The notes: generated by a model not told the origin, from the letters alone. 64,000 nucleotides of DNA from Cecembia calidifontis (GCF_004216715.1 NZ_SGXG01000001.1:2712501-2776500); one strand, 5' to 3'; shown: positions 50,159 to 59,729, numbered from the stretch's first letter. A program made the numbers and translations.

Positions 50159-51559
50159 TTAAACCTCTTTTACTTCTGCGGTCAGCTTTTGGAGAGAATC
50201 TTTGGCATCCCCAAATAGCATCCTTGTTTTGGGATAGAAGAACAGCTCATTTTCTATGCCAGCGTAACCTGCACTCATGCCTCTTTTGAGTATGATGATG
50301 TTTTTGGCTTGGTCTACCTCCAAAATAGGCATGCCATAAATGGGGGAGGATGGATCGTTTTTCGCGGCAGGATTGACGACATCATTGGCTCCAATGACTA
50401 CCACCACATCGGCATTGGCCAATTTGGGGTTGATTTCTTCCATCTCCTGTAGTTTTTCATAAGGGACATCGGCCTCAGCCAACAATACGTTCATATGGCC
50501 GGGCATCCTTCCTGCTACAGGATGGATCGCATAGTTCACCTCTACACCTTTTTCCTCTAGCAGTTTTTCCAACTCGTGGCAAGTATGTTGGGCCTGGGCA
50601 ACTGCGAGACCATACCCGGGAACGATGACCACATTTTGAGAATAAGAAAGCAAAACTGCTGTGTCAGAAATGGAGATTTCCCTGACAGTCTGGTCTCCTG
50701 TTTGGCTTTTGGGCTGTCCACCGGTGGCTCCACCAAAAGCGCCTAATAGGACATTGGTAAGGGATCGGTTCATGGCGTTACACATCAGGATAGTGAGGAT
50801 GGTTCCTGCCGAACCAACCAAAATACCCCCTGTCAGCATGGCCTTGTTGTCATAAAGGAACCCTCCAAATGCCGCAGCCATACCTGTAAATGAATTGAGC
50901 AAGGAGATCACCACCGGCATGTCTGCTCCACCAATAGGCATGACAAACAAAACCCCATACACCAAGGCAAGTCCAAGTAGAATGTAGAATTCAAGTGGTG
51001 TGCTTTCAGCAAACAATTGATAGATGATCAATACCACTATGGCTCCCAATAAAATCATATTGATGGCTTGATTCATTGGCAGTACTTTGTCTTTGATTTT
51101 TCCTTCAAGCTTGCCATAGGCAATCATGGACCCTGAGAAAGAAACGGAACCGATTAAAAGACCGAGGAGCATAACCAAAAGTTCTCCATCAAATCCGGTT
51201 ACTGTGGTGTGCTGGTGATGCTGGTATTCAATGATGGCAATTAAAGCAGCACAAGCGCCCCCCATTCCATTGAAGAAAGACACCATTTGAGGCATAGCGG
51301 TCATTTGTACCTTTTTTGCCATGATGGTCCCGATAAATGTTCCAATGATAAGTCCGCCGAATATCAGGGCGTAATTGAGCATTTTGTCTTCATCAAAATC
51401 CTGGAACAGGGTCAGGGTTGCAATAATTGCAATCAACATTCCAGCAGCGGCAATCAGATTTCCTTTTCGTGCTGAGTCTGGGTGGCTCAGCATTTTCAAT
51501 CCCACGATAAATGTGAGAGAGGCGATGAGGTAGCTTATCTCAAGTATATTTAAACTCAT
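50159..51559 (-). CDS. pntB: NAD(P) transhydrogenase subunit beta
   Basis: This 466-residue protein has nine or so membrane helices and a C-terminal NADP-binding domain III (VVIVPGYGLAVAQAQHTCHE, GANDVVNPAAKNDPSSPIYGMPIL, KRGMSAGYAGIENELFF). With the two alpha subunits it forms the proton-pumping transhydrogenase that makes NADPH from NADH. Last of three genes. Confidence 0.96.
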   Translation of the reverse strand: MSLNILEISYLIASLTFIVGLKMLSHPDSARKGNLIAAAGMLIAIIATLTLFQDFDEDKMLNYALIFGGLIIGTFIGTIMAKKVQMTAMPQMVSFFNGMGGACAALIAIIEYQHHQHTTVTGFDGELLVMLLGLLIGSVSFSGSMIAYGKLEGKIKDKVLPMNQAINMILLGAIVVLIIYQLFAESTPLEFYILLGLALVYGVLFVMPIGGADMPVVISLLNSFTGMAAAFGGFLYDNKAMLTGGILVGSAGTILTILMCNAMNRSLTNVLLGAFGGATGGQPKSQTGDQTVREISISDTAVLLSYSQNVVIVPGYGLAVAQAQHTCHELEKLLEEKGVEVNYAIHPVAGRMPGHMNVLLAEADVPYEKLQEMEEINPKLANADVVVVIGANDVVNPAAKNDPSSPIYGMPILEVDQAKNIIILKRGMSAGYAGIENELFFYPKTRMLFGDAKDSLQKLTAEVKEV

Positions 51560-51873
51560 GATTTTTTCGGTTTTTTCTTAAACATCTCCAACATACGGTC
51601 TGTCACGACGAATCCCCCGATCACATTGAGGGTACCCACGATGACTGCCAAAAATCCCACACTCAAGGCAAGGTAATTGTCAGGAGAAGCCTGAAGCATG
51701 ACAATAATTGCACCTACCACTACTACACCATGAATAGCATTGGCACCGGACATTAAAGGAGTATGGAGAATGGCAGGTACATTGGAAATTACCTCTACTC
51801 CTAATAAAATGGCAAGGACAAGGAAATAGATCATTTCCATGTTTTCTCCTATATAATTAAGCAAGTCTTCCAT
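51556..51873 (-). CDS. pntAb: NAD(P) transhydrogenase subunit alpha, part 2 (membrane)
   Basis: This 105-residue protein has three or four membrane helices with VEVISNVPAILHTPLMSGAN and NVIGGFVVTDRMLEMF, the membrane part of the alpha subunit, split from part 1. It overlaps pntB by four bases and follows part 1 by two bases. Confidence 0.95.
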   Translation of the reverse strand: MEDLLNYIGENMEMIYFLVLAILLGVEVISNVPAILHTPLMSGANAIHGVVVVGAIIVMLQASPDNYLALSVGFLAVIVGTLNVIGGFVVTDRMLEMFKKKPKKS

Positions 51874-51875
51874 GA

Positions 51876-53000
51876 TCAGTTGTTTTGGATTTGAATGATT
51901 CTTGGGCTTACAGGTTTTCCTTTGTGGCAGACACAGGTACCTGTGACGATGTCATCTTCGAAATTCAAATGGATTTCTCCATCCTTAATGATGAGTTTTA
52001 GGAAATTCAGGTAGTTTTTGCCATACATTTTGCTGGCATCCTGAGGCATTTTGGCCGCTAGGTTACCCACCCCAACGATTCTGACACCATTGATGTCTAC
52101 TGTGGATTCAGGTTGGGATAAAGCACAGTTACCCCCTGACGAAGCGGCGAGGTCAATGATCACTGAGCCAGGTTTCATCGCTCTCACTGTCCTTTCTTCC
52201 ACCAAAAGAGGCGCTTTTCTTCCCGGAATCTGTGCAGTGGTAATGATGACATCTGCCTTCATCGCATGTTCATGAATGGTGTCTTTTTGCTTTTGGAGAT
52301 ATTCCTCGGTCTGTTCAACAGCATACCCTCCGGCCCCTTTATCTTCTTTGGCGCCTTCCACATCGACAAATTTTGCACCCAATGAAAGCACTTCTTCTTT
52401 TGCGGCTTGTCTCACATCAAATGCAAATACAGTGGCGCCTAATCTTTTTGCGGTGGCTATGGCCTGAAGGCCGGCCACACCTGCTCCTAATATCAATACG
52501 CGTGCAGGAGTTATGCTTCCTGCCGCCGTCATGAACATTGGGAAAAACCTGGGTAATAAATCAGCCGCCATCAGAACCGCCTTGTATCCGGAAACTGTCG
52601 CCATGGAGGAAAGCACGTCCATTGCCTGAGCCCTTGTTGTCCTGGGAACAAGTTCCATACTGAAGGCTGTCCGGTTGTTATTGATTAAATATTGGGTTAG
52701 AGAAGGATTGTAAAGGGCATTTAACTGACCGAACAAGACAGCATCGGATTTCATTTTGGAAATCTCCTTTTCTTCCAAAGGCTGAATCCCCAAAATCATA
52801 TCTGCTTGTTGGAGGATTTCTTCCCGATTGTGAATTTTGGCACCTGATTCAATATAGAGTTCATCATCTGCGAATGCCCGGGATCCGGCATCTTTTTCGA
52901 CCCAGACCGTAACCTTCCAGGATATCAAAGTCTTTACCGCTTCGGGCAATAATGCAACTCTTGATTCATCCCCAGGTTCCTTAAGTATACCTATGATCAT
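51876..53000 (-). CDS. pntAa: NAD(P) transhydrogenase subunit alpha, part 1
   Basis: This 374-residue protein is the soluble NAD-binding domain I: GILKEPGDESRVALLPEAV, PRTTRAQAMDVLSSMATVSG, LILGAGVAGLQAIATAKRLGA. It is first in the unit pntAa-pntAb-pntB. Split alpha subunits are common in many bacteria. No clear promoter was identified. Confidence 0.95.
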   Translation of the reverse strand: MIIGILKEPGDESRVALLPEAVKTLISWKVTVWVEKDAGSRAFADDELYIESGAKIHNREEILQQADMILGIQPLEEKEISKMKSDAVLFGQLNALYNPSLTQYLINNNRTAFSMELVPRTTRAQAMDVLSSMATVSGYKAVLMAADLLPRFFPMFMTAAGSITPARVLILGAGVAGLQAIATAKRLGATVFAFDVRQAAKEEVLSLGAKFVDVEGAKEDKGAGGYAVEQTEEYLQKQKDTIHEHAMKADVIITTAQIPGRKAPLLVEERTVRAMKPGSVIIDLAASSGGNCALSQPESTVDINGVRIVGVGNLAAKMPQDASKMYGKNYLNFLKLIIKDGEIHLNFEDDIVTGTCVCHKGKPVSPRIIQIQNN

Positions 53001-53235
53001 TTGATTAATTTGAGCGTTGGATTATGATTTTCAAAATATTCTTTTCGGCCCTTAAGCTATCAAAAAAGTTCAGAAAATAAAGTGATTTTTGTCAGTTCAG
53101 GTTAATTACATATAAAAATTTCAAAAAAAGACCGATCTGAAAAACTTAATATGGATTTTGATTTGGATGAAAAATGCTGAGTATTTGGTATTTGTCCTCA
53201 AAGGTCAGTTTTAATTCACCGCTTGAGCCAAGGAT

Positions 53236-53463
53236 TTAAATTGAGTTGGCCAAATGCAAATTGAACTCTAAAGGGCTGCAAGGAGAAAATTCATCAAAGG
53301 CCAAATCATCAAAAATTTCCTCATCATATTCCATTTCTGTTTTCTCTACCTTACCGTCAGGATGGATAATCAGTTCTGTTCCCGTAAAATCATTTGGGTT
53401 GACTTTTACCAACACTTGATAGTCATCAAAAACCCTTTTAAAATATTGTGGCATGTTTTTCAT
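53236..53463 (-). CDS. Small acidic protein of unknown function
   Basis: I do not recognise this 75-residue protein. It has a strand-rich N-terminal part (YQVLVKVNPNDFTGTELIIH), an acidic middle (MEYDEEIFDDLAFDEF), and a short C-terminal part. No membrane segment or signal. ATG start and neighbour spacing are reasonable, and the composition looks coding. Single gene. Confidence 0.55.
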   Translation of the reverse strand: MKNMPQYFKRVFDDYQVLVKVNPNDFTGTELIIHPDGKVEKTEMEYDEEIFDDLAFDEFSPCSPLEFNLHLANSI

Positions 53464-53667
53464 AAATATCAGCTTTTATTTCAAAGGTACTTGGATTTTT
53501 CCGAATGGCAGGAAATCCTAAATGCTTTTCATCAAGAAGCGGTCTTAAAATGGATTCAGGTATTCAAATACCCGAAATGAACGAAAAAACACATGACAAG
53601 GAATTGCTGAAAAATTAAATCTTTGGATGTTTTTTTAATTTTTTGACAACAAATTTCGATTTTTTGT

Positions 53668-53697
53668 TTTGATGGTAAAATTCCCTTTTTATTTTTG
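53668..53697 (+). promoter_or_regulatory. Promoter of the trp operon
   Basis: TTTG (53668-53671), 18 bases, TATTTTTG (53690-53697): a near-perfect Bacteroidota promoter. Transcription would start about 5 bases before the leader-peptide ATG. Confidence 0.65.
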
Positions 53698-53708
53698 TGT
53701 CCTATAGT

Positions 53709-53786
53709 ATGAAAAGAATGGTTGCAAAATATTGGTGGTGGCATTTAACTTCTCAAAACGGGGAAGAACCGATGGCCATTGTCTAA
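53709..53786 (+). CDS. trpL: trp operon leader peptide
   Basis: A 25-codon reading frame starts ATG 53709 and stops TAA 53784. It reads MKRMVAKYWWWHLTSQNG and continues EEPMAIV, with three consecutive Trp codons (TGG at 53733-53741). It lies between a good promoter and a terminator hairpin just before trpE. In such leaders, ribosome stalling at Trp codons when charged tRNA-Trp is short prevents the terminator from forming. The ATG is nearly at the 5' end of the RNA. Confidence 0.85.
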   Translation: MKRMVAKYWWWHLTSQNGEEPMAIV

Positions 53787-53808
53787 ATTGTAACGCTAAC
53801 AATATGTT

Positions 53809-53846
53809 AAAAGGCTTGCTGGTTTACCCCGCAAGCCTTTTTTGTT
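53809..53846 (+). terminator. trp attenuator (leader terminator)
   Basis: AAAAGGCTTGC (53809-53819) pairs with GCAAGCCTTTT (53831-53841), followed by T-rich sequence. It ends about 10 bases before trpE. Possible competing pairings are ATTGT (53778-53782) with ACAAT (53799-53803), and TTTAAC with GTTAAA. Confidence 0.85.
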
Positions 53847-53855
53847 TTACAAGCA

Positions 53856-55268
53856 ATGATTATGAAAAAATTCCATATCAAAACCTCTTTTAAAAAGTTA
53901 TTGGCTGATACCATTACTCCTGTAAGCATTTATCTACAGGTAAGGGACCGTTTTGCCAACCCCATATTATTGGAAAGTTCCGATTATCATGGACAGGAAA
54001 ACAGTTATTCTTATATCTGTTTCAATCCTTTGGCATCTTTTTCTTTTAATGAAGGTCAGGTAAAAGAACAGCTGCCCAATGGGGAAACATTGCGTTATTC
54101 TGTAGGAAAAGATAAAAATTTAATCAATTCATTAAGGGACTTTGCCAATAAGTTTCAGGATGATAATGGCCATCATAAATTCATCAGCAATGGTCTTTTC
54201 GGTTACATTCAATATGATACTGTAGGGTTTTTTGAGGACATCGCATTGACCAAGTCCAAACCGGACAGTATTCCTATGCTTCATTATGCTGTCTATCAGC
54301 ATGTGATCGTAGTGGACCATTTCAAAAATGAAATGTACCTGTTTGAGCATCAGGTAGAAGGAGTCGAAAAGCCTTTCGGGCTTGCCCAGATAGAGACACT
54401 ATTGAACAGTAAGAACATTCCCAATTATTCATTTAAGTTGGTTGAGGAAGAGTATTCCAACTATACGGATGAGGAATTTCTTGATATTTTAAAGAAAGGA
54501 CAGGAACATTGCTTTCGTGGTGATGTTTTCCAGATCGTGTTGTCCAGGAGATTCAGTACCAAATTCAAAGGAGATGAATTCAATGTGTATAGGGCCTTAC
54601 GTTCAGTGAACCCCTCACCTTATTTATTCTATTTTGATTATGGCTCATACAAAGTTTTCGGGAGCTCTCCAGAGGCCCAGATTGTGGTTAAAAATAACAA
54701 AGCTACGATTTACCCTATAGCCGGCACATTCAAAAGGACAGGCAATGACCAATCAGATGCGGCCTTGGCTATGAAGCTTTATGATGATCCCAAGGAAAAT
54801 TCAGAACACGTGATGTTGGTGGATTTGGCGAGGAATGATTTGAGCCGTTCTTCAGAAAAAGTGGAAGTGGAAGTTTTCAAAGAAATCCAATATTACTCCC
54901 ACGTGATTCACTTGGTGTCAAAAGTGACCGGGACCCTGCCCCAAAATTCCAATCCATTGCAGTTGGTCGCAGACACATTTCCAGCAGGAACACTTTCGGG
55001 AGCACCCAAATACAGGGCCATGCAATTGATCGATGAGCTGGAAAATACGCCGAGGAAGTTTTATGGAGGTGCAATCGGTTTTTTGGGCTTCAACGGAGAC
55101 TTCAACCATGCCATTTTGATCCGGTCTTTTGTTTCCGAAGGAAATGAGCTTCGCTTTCAGGCTGGGGCAGGAGTGGTAGCTAAGTCATCCATTCAGTCTG
55201 AGCTTCAAGAAGTTTCTAATAAACTCGAGGCCTTGAGGGTAGCTTTGACTACTGCAGAGAATATTTAA
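53856..55268 (+). CDS. trpE: Anthranilate synthase component I
   Basis: This 470-residue enzyme makes anthranilate from chorismate with TrpG. Tryptophan feedback site motif LLESSD (38-43). Chorismate-binding motifs: GDVFQIVLSRRF, SPSPYLFYFDYG region, PIAGTFKRTG, and PAGTLSGAPKYRAMQ. First gene after the attenuator. A second ATG two codons in (53862) is equally possible. Confidence 0.96.
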   Translation: MIMKKFHIKTSFKKLLADTITPVSIYLQVRDRFANPILLESSDYHGQENSYSYICFNPLASFSFNEGQVKEQLPNGETLRYSVGKDKNLINSLRDFANKFQDDNGHHKFISNGLFGYIQYDTVGFFEDIALTKSKPDSIPMLHYAVYQHVIVVDHFKNEMYLFEHQVEGVEKPFGLAQIETLLNSKNIPNYSFKLVEEEYSNYTDEEFLDILKKGQEHCFRGDVFQIVLSRRFSTKFKGDEFNVYRALRSVNPSPYLFYFDYGSYKVFGSSPEAQIVVKNNKATIYPIAGTFKRTGNDQSDAALAMKLYDDPKENSEHVMLVDLARNDLSRSSEKVEVEVFKEIQYYSHVIHLVSKVTGTLPQNSNPLQLVADTFPAGTLSGAPKYRAMQLIDELENTPRKFYGGAIGFLGFNGDFNHAILIRSFVSEGNELRFQAGAGVVAKSSIQSELQEVSNKLEALRVALTTAENI

Positions 55269-55296
55269 TTAAATGTTGGCTTTGAAGAATAGGCAT

Positions 55297-55917
55297 ATGA
55301 AAATACTGGTTCTTGACAATTACGATTCCTTTACTTACAACCTGGTTTATATCATCAGACATCTAGGTTATGGAAACCAAATGGATATATTCAGGAATGA
55401 CAAAATCAGTTTGGGAGAGGTCGACAAGTATGATAAAATATTGTTGTCTCCAGGTCCTGGAATCCCATCTGAGGCTGGCATAATGCCTGATTTGATTAAA
55501 AAATATGCTGCCTCAAAAGATATTTTGGGGATTTGTTTAGGGCATCAGGCCATCGGAGAGGCATTTGGCGGGACTTTAACCAATTTGACTGAGGTAGTCC
55601 ATGGAGTTGCTTCAGAGGTCAAGGTTGAAAAGGATTTGCTGTTTGAAGGTTTGCCCGAAAAATTTAAGATTGGAAGATATCATTCTTGGGTCATAAATCC
55701 CGCAACTTTCCCGAGTGAGTTGGAAGTGATAGCGAAGACTTCGGACGGGCAGATAATGGGAGTAAAGCACAAAACATATTCCGTTAGAGGCCTGCAGTTT
55801 CACCCCGAATCCATTCTTACGGAATATGGTACAGAAATGGTCAAAAACTGGCTTGAATCCGGGGAAGAACATAAAAGAACGCAATCTTTTGCTCATTCAC
55901 GGATTTCCGTAGGTTGA
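55297..55917 (+). CDS. trpG: Anthranilate synthase component II (glutamine amidotransferase)
   Basis: This 206-residue class I amidotransferase supplies ammonia to TrpE. Triad: Cys80 (GICLGHQ), His169 and Glu171 (FHPES). ATG 55297 gives the typical start MKILVLDNYDSFTYNLVYII; ATG 55273 is a possible earlier start, four bases after trpE. It could also serve folate synthesis, as in other bacteria. Confidence 0.94.
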   Translation: MKILVLDNYDSFTYNLVYIIRHLGYGNQMDIFRNDKISLGEVDKYDKILLSPGPGIPSEAGIMPDLIKKYAASKDILGICLGHQAIGEAFGGTLTNLTEVVHGVASEVKVEKDLLFEGLPEKFKIGRYHSWVINPATFPSELEVIAKTSDGQIMGVKHKTYSVRGLQFHPESILTEYGTEMVKNWLESGEEHKRTQSFAHSRISVG

Positions 55918-55940
55918 AGAACAGAGAAAATTGAAATTTT

Positions 55941-56954
55941 ATGAAAGAGATATTGAACCATTTAATTGAGCACCGCACGCTTTCTAAGGAACAGGCCCGT
56001 GAGGTGTTGAAAAATATAGCCACAGGAGGGTATAATCCAAGTCAGATAGCGGCTTTTATGACGGTTTATCTGATGAGAAGTATCACGGTGGAAGAATTAG
56101 GGGGATTTAGAGAAGCCATGTTGGAATTGTGTGTTCCCATAGAAATAGAGGAATATAATGCCATGGACCTCTGTGGAACCGGAGGAGATGGCAAAGACAC
56201 TTTCAATATTTCAACGCTGGCCTCTTTTATTGTGGCCGGAGCTGGCCAAAATGTTGCCAAGCATGGCAATACTGGGGTTTCATCCATATGTGGTTCTTCC
56301 AATTTGCTCGCCCATTTTGGTTATGAGTTTACCAATGATAAGGATAAAATCCGCAAAAGTTTGGACGATGCGGGGATATGCTTTCTGCATGCTCCTTTGT
56401 TTCATCCCGCGATGAAAAATGTGGCTCCTATCCGAAAAGAACTAGGGGTGAAAACCTTCTTCAATATGCTTGGGCCAATGGTCAATCCAAGTTTTCCCCA
56501 AATACAATTGGTCGGGGTTTTTAGCCTGGAGTTGGCCAGGCTATATGCCTACCTCTATCAAGAGCAGGAAGGGAGGTTCAGCATTCTACATGCTTTAGAC
56601 GGTTATGATGAAATCTCCCTAACGGGTGATTTTAAGATGATTTCCAATAATGGGGAAAGACTTTTAAGTCCGGAAAGTTTTGGGTTGCCCACAATTTCTG
56701 CATCTTCTATCGCAGGAGGTGATACAGTGGAAGATTCAGCAAGGATATTTGAAAGTGTTCTTAAAGGAGAGGGTACCGAAGCTCAAAATGCGGTTGTGGT
56801 AGCCAATGCTGCTGCCGCTTTGGTTACGGCCCAGGAGGGACTTAGTTTTGAGGAAGCCGTAGCTAAAGCCCAAGAGTCCTTGTTTTCAGGGAAGGCCCTG
56901 AAAGTATTCAATGCCCTTGTCAACCTCAAAACCAGTATTTCATTTGTTCAATAA
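55941..56954 (+). CDS. trpD: Anthranilate phosphoribosyltransferase
   Basis: This 337-residue enzyme attaches phosphoribose to anthranilate. PRPP-binding motif GTGGDGKDTFNIST; anthranilate site KHGNTGVSSICGSS; NPSFPQIQLVGVF. 23 bases after trpG. Confidence 0.96.
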   Translation: MKEILNHLIEHRTLSKEQAREVLKNIATGGYNPSQIAAFMTVYLMRSITVEELGGFREAMLELCVPIEIEEYNAMDLCGTGGDGKDTFNISTLASFIVAGAGQNVAKHGNTGVSSICGSSNLLAHFGYEFTNDKDKIRKSLDDAGICFLHAPLFHPAMKNVAPIRKELGVKTFFNMLGPMVNPSFPQIQLVGVFSLELARLYAYLYQEQEGRFSILHALDGYDEISLTGDFKMISNNGERLLSPESFGLPTISASSIAGGDTVEDSARIFESVLKGEGTEAQNAVVVANAAAALVTAQEGLSFEEAVAKAQESLFSGKALKVFNALVNLKTSISFVQ

Positions 56955-56963
56955 AAAAAGCCC

Positions 56964-57785
56964 ATGAATATTTTAGAAAAGATTATAACACACAAAAAGA
57001 GTGAAGTTGAGGAAAAAAGCAGCTTGGTTCCCATCAAGTTGTTGGAAAAAAGTATCTATTTTGATTCCCAGGTGGTTTCTATGAAAAAATATATCAAGAG
57101 GACTGATAAAACAGGAATCATTGCAGAGTTTAAGAGGAGATCACCCTCAAAAGGGGATATCAACCCCAGTGCATCCGTGGAGACAGTAACCATAGGTTAT
57201 ATGCAGGCAGGTGCATCGGCTTTGTCGATTTTGACGGATAAGGAATTTTTTGGAGGGAAAAACGAAGACCTGACCTTGGCCAGGAAGTTCAATTTTTGCC
57301 CAATATTGAGGAAAGATTTTATCATAGATGAATATCAGATCATAGAAGCAAAATCCATAGGCGCAGATTGTATTTTATTGATTGCAGCAGCATTGGATCC
57401 AAAGCGGCTAAAGGAGTTGGCTGCTTTTGCCCATAGTCTTGGTTTGGAAGTCTTGATGGAAGTTCATGATGGGGAGGAACTGGAAAAAAGCCTGAATGAG
57501 CATTTGGATTTAGTAGGGGTAAATAACAGGAGTTTGAAGACATTTGAGGTTTCTTTGGATACCTCTTTTGGCTTAGTGGATAAAATCCCCTCGGAATTCA
57601 TAAAAATTTCAGAAAGTGGAATTTCACATCCTGAAACCCTTTTTGAATTAAAGAAGGCTGGTTTTGATGGTTTCCTGATTGGAGAAAATTTTATGAAATC
57701 CAGCAGGCCACATCAGGCTGCGCTGAATTTTATGAATGCTTACAGAAAAATATTAAAAGAAACTGGATTGGTGCAGGAAAAATGA
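56964..57785 (+). CDS. trpC: Indole-3-glycerol phosphate synthase
   Basis: This 273-residue TIM-barrel enzyme closes the indole ring. Motifs: IIAEFKRRSPSKG (catalytic Lys), LSILTDKEFFGG, PILRKDFIIDEYQI, VGVNNRSLKTFEV, SESGISHPE. Not fused with TrpF, unlike in E. coli. Its stop overlaps trpF (ATGA). Confidence 0.96.
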   Translation: MNILEKIITHKKSEVEEKSSLVPIKLLEKSIYFDSQVVSMKKYIKRTDKTGIIAEFKRRSPSKGDINPSASVETVTIGYMQAGASALSILTDKEFFGGKNEDLTLARKFNFCPILRKDFIIDEYQIIEAKSIGADCILLIAAALDPKRLKELAAFAHSLGLEVLMEVHDGEELEKSLNEHLDLVGVNNRSLKTFEVSLDTSFGLVDKIPSEFIKISESGISHPETLFELKKAGFDGFLIGENFMKSSRPHQAALNFMNAYRKILKETGLVQEK

Positions 57786-58414
57786 AGCTCAAGGTCTGTG
57801 GAATGAAATATCTCCGGAATATCCGGGATTTAGAGGCCCAGGTCCGGCCCGACTGGATGGGATTGATATTTTATCCTCCATCGCCACGCTTTGCAGGAGA
57901 AAATGCCGATCCGGAAATTTCTAAGGTTTCCATGAAAAAGGTGGGGGTATTTGTAAATGAGCCCTCAGCATCAATTCTTCAAAAAGTTGAAGCTTTTGGA
58001 CTATCAGGTGTGCAGCTGCATGGTGATGAAACTGTCGGACAGGTTCAGGAGATCAAAGAGAAAAGTGGATTGGAGGTATTCAAGGTTTTTAAAGTGAAGG
58101 ATGAGATGCTATGGTCAGAGCTGGAGTCCTACCTACCATGGGTTGATTATTTTCTTTTTGATACCTATACCAAGGATCATGGAGGAAGCGGAAAAACATT
58201 TGATTGGGGTGTTTTAAGAGATTACCCATTCGAAAAGCCCTTTCTTTTGAGTGGAGGGGTTGATATGGATCAGGTTCATGCGATTTCGGAACTGAAAAAA
58301 AATCTACACCAGTTTGCAGGATTGGATATCAATTCAAAATTTGAGATTGAACCAGGCCTTAAGGATATCGCTAAAGTGAAGGGATTTAAGGAGGAATTAA
58401 AAAATATAAGATAA
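57782..58414 (+). CDS. trpF: Phosphoribosylanthranilate isomerase
   Basis: This 210-residue TIM-barrel isomerase follows TrpD. Motifs: KVCGMKYLRNI (catalytic Cys), GLIFYPPSPRF, VGVFVNEPS, VQLHGDE, and DTYTKDHGGSGKTFDW. Overlaps trpC by four bases. Confidence 0.95.
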   Translation: MKLKVCGMKYLRNIRDLEAQVRPDWMGLIFYPPSPRFAGENADPEISKVSMKKVGVFVNEPSASILQKVEAFGLSGVQLHGDETVGQVQEIKEKSGLEVFKVFKVKDEMLWSELESYLPWVDYFLFDTYTKDHGGSGKTFDWGVLRDYPFEKPFLLSGGVDMDQVHAISELKKNLHQFAGLDINSKFEIEPGLKDIAKVKGFKEELKNIR

Positions 58415-58459
58415 TCACAGGCTGTTTCAGAAGAAGGAGCGGTTTAGACATTGAAATTT

Positions 58460-59638
58460 ATGATCAGAGTTGACGAAAAAGGCTTCTACGGAAAATTTGG
58501 AGGAGCTTACATACCCGAAATGCTGCACCCCAATATTGAGGAGTTGCGTGAGAATTACGAAAAAATCATCGCTACTGAAGAGTTCCAAAAGGAGTTTAGG
58601 GGATTGTTAAAAGATTATGTGGGACGGCCTACTCCTTTATATTATGCGTCAAGATTATCAGAAAAATATGGGGCAAAAATATACCTCAAGAGGGAAGACC
58701 TTTGTCACACTGGAGCCCATAAAGTCAACAACACCGTAGGGCAGATAATTTTGGCCAAGAAGCTAGGGAAGAAAAGGATCATTGCAGAAACGGGGGCAGG
58801 CCAGCATGGTGTGGCAACCGCTACGGTTTGTGCCCTGATGGGAATGGAATGTACTGTCTATATGGGATCTCTGGATATTCAAAGACAGAGGCCTAATGTG
58901 GAGCGGATGAAGATTTTGGGGGCGAAGGTAGTGGCGGCGACTTCAGGTTCGCAGACACTGAAGGATGCTACCAATGAGGCCATGCGCCAATGGATCAATA
59001 ATCCCGTAGATACACATTATATCATTGGTTCAGTGGTAGGTCCGCATCCTTATCCTGAGATGGTTGCCCGCTTTCAATCTGTAATATCTGAAGAAATAAA
59101 ATGGCAGTTGAAAGAAAAAGAAGGAAGGGAAAATCCGGACATTGCCATAGCATGTGTGGGAGGGGGAAGTAATGCAGCTGGTGCATTTTATCATTATTAT
59201 AATACACCTGAAGTGAGGTTGGTGGCTGCAGAAGCAGCTGGATTGGGGGTGAATTCAGGAAAATCAGCAGCCACAACTGCTTTAGGGACTCCTGGAATAT
59301 TGCATGGTAGCAAAACATTGCTCATGCAGACAGAAGATGGACAGGTAGTGGAGCCACATTCCATATCTGCAGGTTTGGATTACCCGGGAATAGGCCCTGT
59401 GCATGCCCATTTGTTTGACATTGGAAGGGCAGAGTTTGTGGCCGTAGAAGATGAAGATGCCATGAAAGCGGGCATTGAGCTGAGCAGGTTAGAGGGAATA
59501 ATTCCAGCCATAGAGACTGCGCATGCCCTTCACGCTTTGAACATGATCGCGTATAAAAAGAATGATATCATTGTAATCAACCTTTCCGGAAGAGGGGATA
59601 AGGATCTGGATACTTATATAAAGTGGGGAGGGTATTGA
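58460..59638 (+). CDS. trpB: Tryptophan synthase beta chain
   Basis: This 392-residue PLP enzyme joins indole and serine. PLP Lys88 in HTGAHKVNNT; GAGQHGVATAT; phosphate loop CVGGGSNA. ATG 58460 is used; a TTG nine bases upstream is a weaker choice. Confidence 0.97.
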   Translation: MIRVDEKGFYGKFGGAYIPEMLHPNIEELRENYEKIIATEEFQKEFRGLLKDYVGRPTPLYYASRLSEKYGAKIYLKREDLCHTGAHKVNNTVGQIILAKKLGKKRIIAETGAGQHGVATATVCALMGMECTVYMGSLDIQRQRPNVERMKILGAKVVAATSGSQTLKDATNEAMRQWINNPVDTHYIIGSVVGPHPYPEMVARFQSVISEEIKWQLKEKEGRENPDIAIACVGGGSNAAGAFYHYYNTPEVRLVAAEAAGLGVNSGKSAATTALGTPGILHGSKTLLMQTEDGQVVEPHSISAGLDYPGIGPVHAHLFDIGRAEFVAVEDEDAMKAGIELSRLEGIIPAIETAHALHALNMIAYKKNDIIVINLSGRGDKDLDTYIKWGGY

Positions 59639-59640
59639 TA

Positions 59641-59728
59641 TTGAGGAGCGAGAAGGGAGAGATGAGAAACTAGAAAGGCGGAAGCGAGAGACGAAAAATT
59701 AGAGATAAGAGCCAAGAATTAAGAATCG
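59641..59728. repeat. Purine-rich degenerate repeat between trpB and trpA
   Basis: Nearly 80 percent A and G on the plus strand, built from units like GAGAAGGGAGAGATGAGAAA and AAGCGAGAGACGAAAAATTA. It includes AGAGCCAAG, shared with the complement of the repeat at 8632. It interrupts otherwise tight spacing in the operon. Confidence 0.6.
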
Positions 59729-59729
59729 G

